From Lingula anatina (Eukaryota; Brachiopoda; Lingulata; Lingulida; Lingulidae): a stretch of 64,000 nucleotides of DNA. The translations under genes were made by a program, and so were the position numbers. The notes under the pieces are model-generated. The model saw only the letters and a program-made list of their open reading frames with translations, was not told where the DNA came from and made no database searches. The DNA lies in contig NW_019774637.1 of the NCBI RefSeq assembly GCF_001039355.2, positions 268,927-332,926 of the forward strand, in the 5' to 3' direction. The first letter of the stretch is position 1. Each line of letters begins with the position of its first letter. This document shows, piece by piece, positions 13,162 to 28,097 of the stretch.

Positions 13162-16100
13162 ATTTCGAAGTTACACTACCATTCCAAGTAGACCACTATG
13201 GCCAGTATGTGTCACATGACCTGTCTCCACAGCAACGCAATAGGCGAAGCACCTCATCGGCGACATCATCACTGTATTACAATATTACAGCATTTGGAGA
13301 ACAGTTCCATGTACAGCTACAACCAAATTATAAACTTTTTGCTCCCAGCTTTCAAATATACAGAAAAAAGCACAGAAGGAAAGAAATGCAGAGGGTCCCA
13401 GCTTCTCCCATGGTGGAGTGCATTTATACAGGGACTATTTTGTCTCATCACTCAACTGAATCTCATGCTGCTGTCAGTGTATGTAACGGTATGGTAAGTA
13501 GCACTGATTGTAGCCAATGTGAATTAGCTCTGGTCTTACTTCAGAATGAAAAATTATGAAAAAAACAAAAAGATTAAAATTTCATATAAATCATTTACAT
13601 GCATTTAATTTAGTGCAAAAAAGGGGCAAGAGTAAATTCTCGTGCACACTGTTTTTCACACATGCAAGGGACCACAAACTTAAGGCAGGGAAAGAATTAC
13701 GTACGTTGTCAACTGGTTGTTTGCACACACATGCAAGGACAGATAATAATTTGTGGTGCAAGAATTAAGGTTAAAACTTTCCGTCCAAAAGTCTTTCGAT
13801 TGTAAAAGCACTCCAGGCTAATGTTGTGCGGCTCTGGTCCCTAAATCTTGTAGTTTATCTCTGTTAGGATAAACAGTTGTCTCAAGTCTGGATGCAAGGC
13901 AAAACTTTTCAACAAGTGTGCCCTTAAATTGTCTTTATTTGGTTTTTTAATCTAACCCACCCTCCATGAATACCTGGTTGAAGTCTTTGATGTTTTAAGA
14001 CAGGAAAAAAATCACATTATCAGCTCCTCGTTAGCGCTGATATTTGATTTGATTTATTGGATATTTATTTTGACTTTGTTTATTTATTATGTTTATTATA
14101 TTGTTTATTTGGTCTGATTCGGGGTTGTTTCTCTAATATGTTGGCTATTTCTTTGTCTGACTTTTTAGCTTATTCATTCCTGATGTTCTTTACTTAGTCT
14201 TAATTGTGAATGAATCTGTCATCATCATTATAAAGACAGCAGTAGTATTGCCAGTGAGGGGAAGTAGGGAGACAGTGTTGATTTTATGTCAGTCTCTATG
14301 AATTGGTTATTTATTCCACGGTGACTGGTTCAGTTGGTTTTATGGACATGTGAATGTTGAATGTGTGGACATTATGAAGAGACAATAAACAACTGTTAAA
14401 GGGTTTGATTTTGATTATAGATTTTTAATCTAAAGCTCTGTGTTTTATATCTTAACAGCACTTTATCTGGACAAGTTTGTTTAGGGTATGTGACCATTGC
14501 TATTTTATGTAGTGTTTTTTCTTTTTCTTGATAAAAAAAGGATTTAAAAAAAAAAAGATAAGGTAGAAGGCATCATTTCTGTTTCAAAATCTGTTGACTT
14601 TTGCAACAAATGTGAAAAGAACTTGGGGCAGGGGAAGGGTGGATAGGGGGGAGGTTACCTATGAAATAGGATTCAAGTTCAGAAGTAAAAATGGAAAGAA
14701 ATGTCCCCTTTTACACAATTTCTGAAGGATATGAGATGAGGAGTTTTGCAGTATGGCATGATCCAGGAAGATATTGGTTGGAGCACTATGGAGGCCACTA
14801 TGTCAAATTACATGATTGTGTAGTCCTGAGTTATTTTGATATTATAGATTTTTTTCTTCTTATAATGCTAGGAGGCCCTCTTGTACTAAAATGTTAATTC
14901 TAAAAGAAAACAAGGCAGCAAAGCTGTCAAATGTACAGACAAAAAGCNTTGTTCTTTTTCTTGATAAAAAAAGGATTAAAAAAAAAAGATAAGGTAGAAG
15001 GCATCATTTCTGTTTCAAAATCTGTTGACTTTTGCAACAAATGTGAAAAGAACTTGGGGCAGGGGAAGGGTGGATAGGGGGGGAGGTTACCTATGAAATA
15101 GGATTCAAGTTCAGAAGTAAAAATGGAAAGAAATGTCCCCTTTTACACAATTTCTGAAGGATATGAGATGAGGAGTTATGCAGTATGGCATGATCCAGGA
15201 AGATATTGATTGGAGCACTATGGTGGCCACTATGTCAAATTACATGATTGTGTAGTCCTGAGTTATTTTGATATTATAGATTTTTTTCTTCTTATAATGC
15301 TAGGAGGCCCTCTTGTACTAAAATGTTAATTCTAAAAGAAAAAAAGAAAGTGAACTGTACATCTTGTAGCCTGAAGAGACAAAACTAAAAAATATTTTAA
15401 AGGTTAATGTGGGGAATTTAAAACAACAGTGCTGCACACGCAATTCAGGAATGTGAGAACTATTTTACTGGATATGAGGGTTCAATTTTTTTAAACAATA
15501 CATTGCGTTAGGTAAGTTATATAATCAAAATACTCCTTCATCTGAAATGATTTCAAGAACTTGCTGTCGAGTAAAAGTAGTTTTGATATGCCATTTAAAA
15601 TTGGAAAAAAAAACAAACAAAATGAAGGAGTCTGTGTGCGCTTACCATTTTTGCACTTCGTGAAATGAAGAACTAGTGACGGGCCTCTCAGTAGCATCAA
15701 TAAATAATTAGCTCATATATGAAAATCACTTTTCATATAAAACCCATATTAAGGCTGACCGTTTTGATGTAATTGCTGATCTTGGATGAAAATGGTTTTG
15801 TTTTACATATTGTAATACAGTATGTAATATTTTCAGGTGAAGTTCAAAAACTAAAATCTAAATAATCCAACAAGATTCAAAAGAATTCCAGTTTTAAAAG
15901 CAGGACTAAAAGTTATAGTAATACCTTCCAGTTAAGTATAGTACGAACACTTGAAGGCTAGTTGGGCAGCATGGAGCCTTTGTCTTCTGAAAAAAAAAGA
16001 GGAAAAACTAAACTGGAACACCCTGGTTGCCAAATGGCCTTGGGGTTCCTGATTCTGTTTCCAAAATCAAAAGTTGACTTTAACTTGCCATCGCCTGCAC

Positions 16101-19100
16101 AACAATCACCCCACACCACAAACCGCCGCCGCCAAGGGTTGTTGTTTTAGGCAATCAGGGCCAACAACAAACTGAGACACATAATTAGCTATGATAACTG
16201 AAAACATTGATTTGTGGCGGATTTCACATTGAGTGTTAAGTTGCTGATTGGCCGCGACACCAGAAGAAGGCAGACAGCGTGTGCTTTTTTATGAAGTATA
16301 AACAACGAAGAAAAGATTCAGTACAGTTGACTGGCTTGGATGACGCAGTATTGTGACTGTATTTTGAGAAGTTTTTTTCTTGTAAGATGTGGAACTGTAA
16401 TTGAATATTTTTTAATGGTTTTGTGAGATAGTTATACATTATGTTAGTTGTGATGGCTATGATTCATGTGTGTGTGTGTGTGCTTGCATGCACAGTGGTT
16501 GCGAAAGAGATTGAACATTTACCAGACATGTGGGCTGGAGCAAACTAAATTTTGTCAGCCCACACTTTTTTTTACCGGCCCACAATAAAATAATCAAGCT
16601 GTATATTTTCATTTCATTTTTGATGAATGTTATTGCCTGGCATTTTAAATCGGTGCTTTTTCAATTTTCAGGCCAGATATAAGAGAATATTTGAGATTTA
16701 AGTTTAAACATCCTTCATTTTGGATGCTTTCTGGCATTTAAGTTTTATCCTTTTTACATCTGGGTTGCTTATCTAAATTTCTAATCTTTTAACACAAGAT
16801 CATGTATCCTTTGTAAATTTCTATTCCAATTTTTGCCTAAAATTAAAATATAAGTCATAGTAAAGTGGAGCTTCCAACTTTTCTAACTTTTTTTTAGATT
16901 TTCACTATTGGAAAATGCTTGTCTGTTAGCAGGGATCGTCCTGGGTCAAAATCTGGTTGGGCCATTTTGGCCCACTTGGTAAAAAAAGAAATTGGGCCAT
17001 TTTTAAAAAATGTGTGCCGTGAATTATTTAGAGAAAATTCATTATATTTCAATATTTTTATATGATTAAAAACAATAAAAAACTTGATGCTTCTACTCTG
17101 AAGTCCTAAATAATTGTAGTGTATGGAAAAATCTACCAAAATTAACAATTGTACTGTCCAAAAAATTGTACTTAATGGAAAAATCTTTCAGAATAAATAA
17201 TTGCACTACATGGAAAAGGTAGACAATTCCCATTCTTATTGTAAAAAAAGCCATTGCTCTCATAGGAGGCCCGTAGTCGGCAATTTTAAAAGGGGGGGGG
17301 GGTCTTTTTTCCACAAAAACGTCATGTACCTAGATCAAATTTTACCAAGGGTGAACCTTTAGTCAGCAAAAGGGGCGATTCTTTCGAACTATTTTTTGTA
17401 ATTGAACAATTCCTGGCTACGGGCCAGAGTCTGAAAATAATTTTTATTCAATATCTAAGGCTAAGCTAGTTCGTTTAGATGAATTAATAGACAGTTTTGC
17501 ATCCTGACTGTGCCATTGCAAATTTTCCGCACTGAAAATGATGTTGTCCTTCATTTTGACACATAGCGCCGCTAAAGATGCAATATTACTTAAAATATCC
17601 ATTTAAATTAGTTAAGAGCACCCATCTAAAAAGCAAATGAATATTTCTCTTTTTCACTTATCGGTTACTCAACATGCGGTGCGATGGAAGCCATATTTGT
17701 TTACCCAGCACATGTAGTTAGGTGTTCTCAGAGGTCCGTGCGCGGCCTGTCGTAAGCAGTTTGAGCGGCCCGTTTTCAGTGTCTTGAGCAGTACGTTTTT
17801 CATTGACCTGTAGTTGTTTCAGTTTCGATAATTTTTTGGTGAAACGGGTCACATGTCAGCCCTCACGGCATCTCTATGCGCACTTCGAGCGACATCATAA
17901 TGTATGAAGATCTTTATTACAAAAAATAGTGTTTGCTACATGTATTTGTACGCTCCAGTATGGCGCAGTTTAAAATTTTACTTGCGCCTAGTGCGTACTC
18001 AGAGCTTTACGATAAATTCAGATATGAGTCGGTGTCTGTAAAAGAAATCAACTTTAGTCCGTCGGTCATGTGGGCCGATGAGTTATAAGGGTTTTCCAGC
18101 CCACAGAATTTTTGCCGGCATATGGCCGTGGTCCGACGGCTTTCGCAATCACTGCATGCATATGTGCGTGCATGCATGTGTGGCACAGAGCTGTTTTTTC
18201 ATGGAACTTACCAACTTCTGCCTTCTTTAGGATCTTTTTTTTTAATGAAATGGTTCTATTTGGTACATAAAAGGTTCTTGTCACAAATATTTGGTATATA
18301 GCTACAATGTGTTAGGAATGCTAATTGTGACTGTTGTGCAATGTTATCATGTTCATTTTCCTTGAATGTATTATCATTGGCATAATTCTAGCAAAGAATT
18401 TGGTAGATGGACTGATATTAGTTGTGAACTGTACATGTTATAGTATGTATATATTCACTGATGGGGTTTTGGATAATGCACAGACAGATTGAGGATATAT
18501 AGAAGTATTAGTATGTGAGAGGGGGCAGTCATCTTTCCGTTTGTGCCTCCCCCTTCCCCTTGCTATTATAGTTCTTAATATCTTTTTAATTTGCAAAAAA
18601 AAATGGACTTCATTCTGGAAAACCTAAACGATCACTTTCTAGCCATTCTGAAGACCATCGTCTTGTAGATCCAGATGACAGAATTATCTGAATACATCTG
18701 CCCCTCCATCCTGCTTCAACCTTATAAGTACAGTCTTTTTCTACACATTGTACACATCAGAAAGAAAGTAACCACAAAATCAGACCTAGATCTTTGCCGG
18801 GGGACGTCCTGCCAGGATAAAACGTCAGCCACAGGTGATGTACTATCAGCCTGGAGACGCCACAGACTCCACTATCAACCATGATAATCACTGTGTGGAG
18901 TTGTCACTTACTCGGCCACCAGAGATGCTCTCCTGGTAACCTCCGGACTCAGGAAGTCACTAAATATCTATTAAAATTGTACTTGAGAATTGGTACAGGG
19001 ACCAGCACCCTTACTATCCCCCTTTTGTGTGCTATTGATGATGCATTGGTTTTTGCTCTATCAAGCTAGGCATGTGATGAACTGTTAATGTATATGTAAC

Positions 19101-22100
19101 AAATTATGGTATGAGAAAAGTTATACCTATATGGAGAAGACAGTGGTATCTGGAGGAAATGAGAAGCAAAAAATCTGCAGGAAATGAGAAAGAGAAACAG
19201 CTAGAAAACATCACCTTGTAATTGTTACATGTAGATGCACTTGTGAAAAAGTTGAACAAAGGTTGAACGATGAGTTGAATGATTTATATATCTGTATGTA
19301 TATATGTTTGTATATCTTATGGCATGCTTTAATTTTTATTACATATAGTACATTTATATTTGAACAAAGTAGTACTGTGGGAATGCACCAGGTTTAGAAA
19401 AAAAAACAGACAAAAAGTAGCTGGTCAGTGTATGGAAGTTATACATCAACACAATGGTCAAGCAGGTTAAGTGGTCAAAGATTTTCATCAACAAAAAAAA
19501 AAAAAAATTAAAAGTAAATTAAAACACATGGACTACTGACAACCACAGGAGTGCAGTATTAAGATATTATTAAGAGATATTTATGAACTATTTAAAGCAT
19601 GTAAGAAAAAGGTGCAATGCAGGGCAGTAAGGTGTGTACTATTATCTTGTCCTAGATGGTAGTTTGCAAATAGCCATATTACTTCTATCTCAAGGAAAGT
19701 TTTCTTTTTATTTTGATACTGTTTAAAGGGAAGAATGAAATTATAAAAAAATATGAAAACAAATAAGAAACTGTTTTTGTTAGCAGAACAATACAAAACC
19801 TGCATGGCACAGTGTTGGATCACTTGTATCTTTTTGAACTGGTTATAAAATTCAGCTGGCCAGTATGTAGGAAGTCCCTTGTATCAGTTGCAGACATGAT
19901 TGACAGTGAACATGATCAAACTTGATGTTAAAAAGGAAAACATGGGGAGTTATCCAAATTTTGGTGTAAAACATGGCCTTTAATCATAACTGCAAACTTC
20001 TAGTGCATTCAGAGGTCAGGAGAAGATGTCATAACTTAACTACTGCACTGTCTTCAAAACTAAAATTGTTTTCAGTTCCCACTTTTACTCTTTTTTCTCC
20101 CCTTATGAACTTATTGCCCTTTAATAAAATCTCTCTTTCTCTCTCATTGGACAAATAAGATTTAAATGACCACATCCCCATCCAGTCTTTTAACATTTAA
20201 TTACTCTTCACCTGTTACCTACCCACTGGAAGGTCAACAATCATTGCCCCGAAGAGTATACTTTGCTATTTTGTTCCACCCAATGTGTGAAATAAAAGTC
20301 CTTTTTGCACAAAACAAATAAATACCACAAAGATAAGGTTAAAATCTGATCAGCATTTTAGATCAGTTCGTTGGAAACAAAAATAACCACACAATCACAC
20401 TTATACCTCAGAAACTGACCGCACGGAGGATTGCACAGACATCTAAAGTAACTTGGGTTTTAGCCCATCGTTTCCATTGTGCGTATCAATTTCCAGAAAC
20501 TGATTTAAACTCAGGTGAACTGAGGTGGAGTGGTCTTCTGTTACAGGTTGTTATGTGGAGTTAGATGGCGGGGTGTTAATGATGGATTGCTGACCCCACA
20601 GAAGGATGAAGAGTTGGATTTCTTTGGTGCTTTGGCTAATTTAGAAACGTGGTGGGGAGTCTTATTTGTTCTTAATTTATTTCATTTCTTTGCTTTTTGA
20701 TTTTTACTTTATACCTTCTCTAATGTATCTTGTTTGACATAGTTGCGCTCATATTTCCATTTCCATTATCAAAATTTTCAAGATTTTTGAACACATTGTA
20801 GCAATAAGCCTTTTTTTTTTTTTTTTACAAATTCAAAATCTTCCATTTTCCTGCTGAGCTGGAAATTGATGACACCATTTATAAAAATGAGTTCTGAAAA
20901 ATTGCCATATGGTACATGTATTGCACTTCCTGACCTGTTTTATTAACTTGTACATTACACTTGTCAACTTATTTTGAAAGCAGCACAGTATATTATGTCA
21001 TTAATATTAACCTTTAGATAGTCAATTGATCTCATGCCATTACTTTTCTTTATATGCCAGTGAAGACAAAGAAATATGTCAAACATCATGTCAAGTAAAC
21101 CTACCCCCAGGCAAACAGAGGTTATGGAAATTATATTTTGAAATTTGAGTTAAATTGAATGTTAAATTAATTTTCATGCTGTCAGGAGTTCTTCAGTTGC
21201 CAGTTGGGAAGTTACAGTACCAAAGCAACACAAAAGTCATATGAAGAAGAAAGATGGAGAGAAAGATGGAAAATAGGAATAAACGTTTATTTGAATTATT
21301 TAAATGTGGCATATTAGGTCATTTGATTTTTTTCAGTCACAAAACACCCTTTAATTTGATACATTGCAATTCCTTCAATATGATACATTGTAGCCATCAC
21401 AGCTCGAAATATTGTAGCCATCACAACATGATACATTGTAGCCATCATTACATGATACATTATGGCCATCATAACATGATACATTGTAGCCATCACAACA
21501 TGATACATTGTAGCCATCATAACATGATACATTGAAATCATCACAAAATGATATATTGTAGCCATCACAACATGATACATTGTAGAGAACACACAAGTAG
21601 CAGTTGTATGTTTTGACTTGCAGGGCAAATAATTTGGTAATTTATCGCTAAATTACCCAAGTCCCCAGTGCCACAATGAACAACATAGGCTGCCCAAACT
21701 GTGCACTGTTGTTTCACACTACTGAGAATGCTTTGTTCCAGTATCCTCATGGTGGGATGTTGGGGAGATTCTTTTTCAACACTACAAGGTGTTTATATTT
21801 CACACCTAAAATTCTCAATTCGCATTCAGGGTTGAGTACTTTTAAGTTATTAATAATCGGAGGACAGCAGCAGACCAATTGGGATAAAAAAATTAGTGTG
21901 CTCAGGTGTAAAGCTGACCTGGGCTCCGTATCTCAAAAGGTTCGCTATGTTGCGCATGTGCGCAAGTGTCTCAATTCCATGGCCCCGTATCTCGAAATAG
22001 AATCGGTTATGGAATCGAGACACTTGTGCACGTGCGCAACATAGCGAACCTTTCGAGATACGGAGCCCTGGATGTTCCTATGTGAGCTGATCAACTGGTG

Positions 22101-24828
22101 ATGTCACATGGGTGTTTTCAGTTTAAGGGACCCTTCACAGTGAAGTCTGTCAGCCTAGCTACTGCTCACTTACTCCACAGGGACTTTTTGTTTGCTGAAT
22201 ACAGTCAGATTAACACACTGACATGCCTACTGTTGTTTCCACCGTGCTTGTATAATCACCAGCTTTTCTGTATTCTGCTCAATGCCAAAAAAAAAAAAGA
22301 GTAAGTATTTGGAATAATTTATTTCAGGGAGATGTGTGTAAAGATGAGTATTTTATGGAGACATTTCTAGAATGAAGATAATTAAGTGATGGGAATTTAA
22401 AATAAAGCTGCTGTGAAGGAAATACCCAGCACATCAAATCTTAACTTTAAAGGGTGGTAAGCAAAGAGCAGCTAAGCACTGAAAGACTTGGTACTATACA
22501 AGTGAACTATATAAAACTAGTATCATTTAAACATTAAGAATATAAAATTGCCTTTGATGTGTCAAATTCTCTGTATACTGAACCTATTCACATGTAAGAG
22601 GAGGTCAAGGGTAACAAGGAATAAAGAGGAGACCAATTATTTGGAGGCAGGGCAGGGTCTTTTTTCTGATGGAACATCTTACATCTTTGCCTTGTGATCA
22701 ATGGAAGCTTAAAAGCTCTATTTTTTGACAAGATTATAATTTGGGTGATTGGAAATTATAGGAAAATGTGCTTTGGGAAATTGAAGGTGAGATTATTTTG
22801 CAGGTACTACATGTATGTCTTATAATGTATGGAAAAATGACTGTTGTTTAAGAATTGATGGATAGAGAGAAGAGGAGAGGGGATAATAAAAAAAGAATTG
22901 GGAGAAAGATAATATGTGCTTTATAAAAACATTCAGCTGTTGAATAGTGTTTAACTTCAAATTATGTTGAATAAAGTGGGCATAATGAAATAATCTCTGG
23001 TAAAAACTGACTCTCTAGCATAAAAGAGAAAGGGACACTTTGAGTACTCCACTGTCAAATAAAAAAGAACGAAATTGGACGACTTTGTTTATCGTAAACA
23101 GGAGACAACCAAGAGTAAAATGTAATCAAAATATTGGTCTCAATAGCCATGTTATTTCAGAAGATACCTCATATTCGTTACATCCTTCAGGGCAGTATTT
23201 TGAGTCTGTGTTTCCCCATCAAATGTGACTCCAGCGGTGATCCTGTCAGCGGAATTAAGGCAGTCATAACACGTTGATTAGTTGTAGAAGTGTTTTCAAG
23301 CAGTTATGTAACAATTTAAGCCTTGAGCACTAGGAAAGGGGCAACAGGATAACAGTGTCGTCAAGGCTAAATTTAGATGGGATGTTTGAGAATTTGTTTG
23401 TTGAAACATCATGACCTATCTGTCTGCTGCTTTTGGCCTTAATTCAAAAAACAGACGTTTTCCATGGCTGGCCTATCTGTGCTAGCTAAAATGCTTACAG
23501 ATTGCTAGACAGTGTTAGATGGCATATGAATTATATTAATAAGCTCTCAAAATAAACCACATGCTAAAATTTATGGACATTTTGAAATCCTAAGTGGTTC
23601 CTGAGTGTGTATTTCCAATCAATACCACAGGGTTCACTTCTATGTCACTGGGTTTCTTTTGAACCTGTTATCGTTTGTGTTGTATTTCTTCCAAACACGA
23701 CCAAGGGCACAGTTATGACTACAGATTCTAGTGCCTACTTGAAGCCAGAGGGGATTTAATTGAGGACCACTTAAATCTGCCCTTTGATTGAAGGGTACTT
23801 TTTGAAGGATTTATTGGTTTATTGGCTGATTGATTAGCCTATGATCTCAGAGACTTAACTGGTCATTCAATAGGTTTTATGTTCTGGAATTCAAGCTAGG
23901 GAAAAAGATAGGGTGTGTTTAGTAACACTGGGATAGAAGAAGTTTGTTTTAGTCCAGAATCCATTGAAAATCATTTGACAGTTTTACTTTTTTTAACATT
24001 TAACTGACCAATGATTTATGAAACTGATAAAAAGCCTTGTGGTACTGCGTTTATCTTGAATAATTTAAATTTTAACAAGGATGCTAGTGTGTTTGAAAAA
24101 GGCACATCTCATACCTAGATGCTTTGCCAACTTGAGTTCCATTTTTCATTAGTTTTATGTAGTTATATTAATTGCGTCATTTCAATTAAGTGTTTATGAA
24201 TTAATAGGTTGGTTAATCAGTGATATCTTTATCAAGTGTATATATATATATATATTTCTATTTCAAAACATTTTATTTCAACCCAATTGAATCCCTGTTT
24301 ATGGATTGGTGATGTATGTGTTATGCAACTCAAAGTCTGTACATTTAACAGACATGAGCTTTTTCCACAGAATTACAGAATTCAGCTTTTTTACATGACC
24401 CAAGAGTAATTAAACCCCCAAAAAATTTACGTAAGTTGTTTGGTTCCACAATAAATGTTCATAGTTTTTTCCCTAAAATCTGGGCTCATGTCTCATTTAA
24501 TACATATATGTTTCTCAATTGTATTTCAGATGGGGATTCTCCGCACCTCCAAGGCTGAGTATATCGTCCAGCCTCTCCCATCTCATCTCCATCGCCATTT
24601 TGTGAATACAAGTCATGCCAGCGCTTCTCATTACCCACATGTTATATATATGAAGTCATCTCTCCATTCTCTTAATTCATCTTCCTCACATGGGACTAAC
24701 CACCTGTGTCATAGCAATAATAATAGTGATCATCTTAAAGGTGAGTTGTTAACATTGATTTCAAGGGTTAAGTCTTAATTGTGGGCTGTTATGTTGATTT
24801 TTTAGTATGGAGAGCAATTCTTCTGAGT

Positions 24829-24871
<43 letters not shown>

Positions 24872-26279
24872 TTTTGAGGGGAGTTACTTTTTTATTTATT
24901 TGATTTAAAGAGGATGACTTGCTTTGTGATTCTGATTGATTTTAAAGTACTGTATACCTGGATGGTACACTATCATTAGGAAGGATGGCTCTGTCACTTC
25001 TCTTTGTCATTGTGATTAAAGAAATGGTAATAATGAACCATTTATTGTTGAAAATGTAAATGTTATATTTGCCAGAGCAGAACATATCATCTCTTCATTC
25101 ATGTTTTTTATCCCCTGTGAAAAAAATTAATAAGGAAATTAGTTGCAACCTTCTAATGTTGTTCCAAAATAATGTATTTATATCAAGGCACATATTTTCA
25201 GCATGTAGACTAATATTTATTGTAAACTGAACCCTGCCCCTTTTCTCCCTCTGGGTGTGTTAGACCCAGCTAATGATCACTGATATTAGAGGTTAAAAAG
25301 TTAAAATAACAAACACTGTATTATGAAAGGTAACTCTTTGGTGTATGATGACACATTTGACATTGAAAAGGTGTCTATATTACAGTGTATAATTTAGTGC
25401 CCAACAGATACCTGTCCAGGAAAAAATTACAAGAAGAAAACTCATTGTGAACATTATAGAAAGACAGATTGATATAGCCTTCTGTTCTCATAAGTCAGAA
25501 TTTAAGATGATGCTTTTGGTACTGCATTTTTTGAGAGACTGGTCTGTTTGTGTAGGGCTCATCCTGAATTTCAGAGGACACTGAAAACTGCCCTCTCTCC
25601 TATCAGCATTCCTCAGTCATTACCAGTGTGTCATAGATATTAGAGAGGCGAGTTTTCATTGACCTCTAAAACTCTGGATGTGATGGCTGAATCTGCCTCT
25701 TAATAGAACTCTTGTGTTCAGTTGTTGTAGTTGAGAAAGCAGCAGTTGTGTTGTATTGTTCTAGTGACTGTCTCAACTACTACAATCTTCCATTGTGTTT
25801 ATTTGTTCAGAGACGTATGTGACTGTGTTTGTTGAGGAACTTGGACCTTGTAGCATTTAGCTTTTTGTCTCTTTGCTCAAAGGCTTTCATTTCTTCCTGT
25901 GAAGTCTAATTGACTTATAGTTTTAAAAATTTAAAGTTAATTTTAAAGAAATGGTGCATGGCTTCTGTAAAGAAGTTTGCTATCTGTAAATTGCATGTTG
26001 AAGTTTTGGGACATAAATGTATCTATTAACTTTTAATTAACAAAGAAGTGTGACAAAGGGCATTTTGGTAATATAATGTCATTTTTTACAGCCTTAGACA
26101 ATAAACTACAGCCATTCCAGCAACCAAAAGACAAAAAAGATAATGACGGTGATAAAGAAAATCATCTCATTCATAAAAACCAAAGATATAAGAGATCTAC
26201 AGCATTATACTCACATCATCGTCACCGTCACCATCAGCATCAGCGTCGCGTGAAAGATGGAAAGAATAAGGAAAAGTTG
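13162..26279 (+). CDS. ADAMTS18: ADAMTS16/18: prodomain exons and furin site
   Basis: Exons 13162-13493, 24530-24740 and the first two thirds of 26092-26375 encode the propeptide. The segment with [24 protein letters not shown] and a conserved Cys pair ([14 protein letters not shown]) is typical of this family. A basic cleavage site RYKR-S lies at about 26189-26203. After it comes a His-rich linker [12 protein letters not shown] (26214-26249), then NLETLVVID, the start of the protease. I do not see the Cys-Gly 'cysteine switch' found just before the furin site in human ADAMTS18. The first exon here begins in phase 1, so at least one upstream coding exon is required. Confidence 0.9.
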
Positions 26280-28038
26280 AGGAATTTGGAAACCCTTGTG
26301 GTTATAGACAAAAACATGCTAGATGCACATGGCGATAAAAACGTTACCACTTATACCCTCACAGTGTTAAATATGGTAAATAGAGCAATGAGATTATGTA
26401 TTTCAATTTTGTATTTATTTAAATATATAGATTTTCTTGTTTAATTATATAGTAATGGTGCAATCATACAAAATAACATTCTTTATTGTAATCTTTGATG
26501 TTATTTTGTACATATTTTAATAATTTCAATATTAGACAATAAACTTGTTTCCAGTGTTTGTTTAAATGTTCAGGTAAATCTGCTGTTGCACAATATTACG
26601 TATGTTAATATTGTTTGTACACTTGCTTCAGGTCTCTAAGTTATTCCATGATAACAGTATAGGAGAGAAGATTAATATAGTCCTTACAGCATTAGTATTA
26701 CTAGAGGGAGATGAGGTAAGTGGGTCAGTTTTGTTTATGAATATTAGATTTGGCTTGTCAGATTAATGAAAACTGATTAACTAAATTAATGTAAAAAGGT
26801 TTGGAAAAGATGGCTGAATATCATAGCACTTTTTATCAAACAAGGTAATATTCCTATCTTGAAATATTGTTTTTAGAAAGCATTAATGAAGACAAATTTC
26901 CTATAAAAAATGTTCACTTTTTATGAGGACTTTTACAAAATTTGGTGGTTGGATACCTGTATTTTCCCCTGGCTTAGTTATAGGATTATTTTATTAGGAT
27001 AAAATCTTTTCTACACTAAGCCATATTTTGATCCTTTTTATGAAAAGAAGTATATATCTGGTTCCATAGTGAACTACACAGTGGATGAAATCCTTTGGTA
27101 ATTGATTAAATTTATATGATTCTTTTTAGGCTGGGTTGAGGATAGGCAAAAATGCAGAGAAAACCCTGGATAGTTTCTGTCAGTGGCAGTCGGCCTTGAA
27201 GCACAGAGAAAACTTCCACCATGATCATGCCATACTGCTGACAGCAACAGACCTCTGCGTCAACGAGTACGGCCCCTGTGATACTCTGGGTAAGTTGATC
27301 TATGTTAATTTGTGAAGATGTAGATTTGAAATAGGTTCCTTCTCCTATGTCATAGATTAAATTGTGGAAGATTTAGATTTAATAGAGGCTCACACAATTG
27401 TGTCAAAAATCAAATGCATGAGGGAGAAACCATTGGTTGCATTAAGCACTAGATTATCGGAAAAAGGTGTGGCGAGTGCCTGGTCTGCTCATCCATACTG
27501 TATAATTTTTGCGTACAGGTTTTGCCCCCATCCAGGGTATGTGCAGTAGCCGCCGTAGCTGTACCATCAATGAAGACACAGGACTGGGGGTAGCCTTTAC
27601 CATTGCACATGAAGTGGGACATAAGTGAGTGTATTTAAAATGGAAAAAGACTTGAACAATGCCAGGCAATTACAGTACTAGTATTATTGGATTTTTTTAA
27701 ACGTTCAGAATGAGTAATAATGGGAAATGGGGGTTCTAGTAGATTTTGATATTTGTGCTTTTCTTTTGTAATATTAGTGAGAAATTGTGAGAAATTACCA
27801 CATAATATTTTATAAATGTCCAGTCTTGGGATGGTCCATGATGGAGAGGGGAACTACTGCAGCAAGTATGATGGTGGCATCATGTCCCCTACGCTGTCAG
27901 TGGGGAATGATGGGGTGTTCAAGTGGTCAGTGTGCAGCAGGGAATATCTACAGAAATTCCTACAGTGAGTAGCTTCAGTGTGTGTGTGTGTGTGCGTGTG
28001 CGCGCACATTTATCAGTGTTTTACTGTATGTCTATATG

Positions 28039-28097
<59 letters not shown>

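Larger units (their letters stand above)
13494..24529 (+). other. Long ADAMTS intron (11 kb) with mobile elements
   Basis: No coding sequence is supported between the first two visible exons. The intron holds an allelic duplicate (14518-15342), a hAT-like element (16493-18152), a 24-base minisatellite (21380-21585) and a palindromic element (21921-22068). Confidence 0.7.

Noticed and set aside
21254-21628. Repetitive open frames (MIHCSHHN and MYHVVMAT repeats)
   Set aside because: They come from the 24-base minisatellite.
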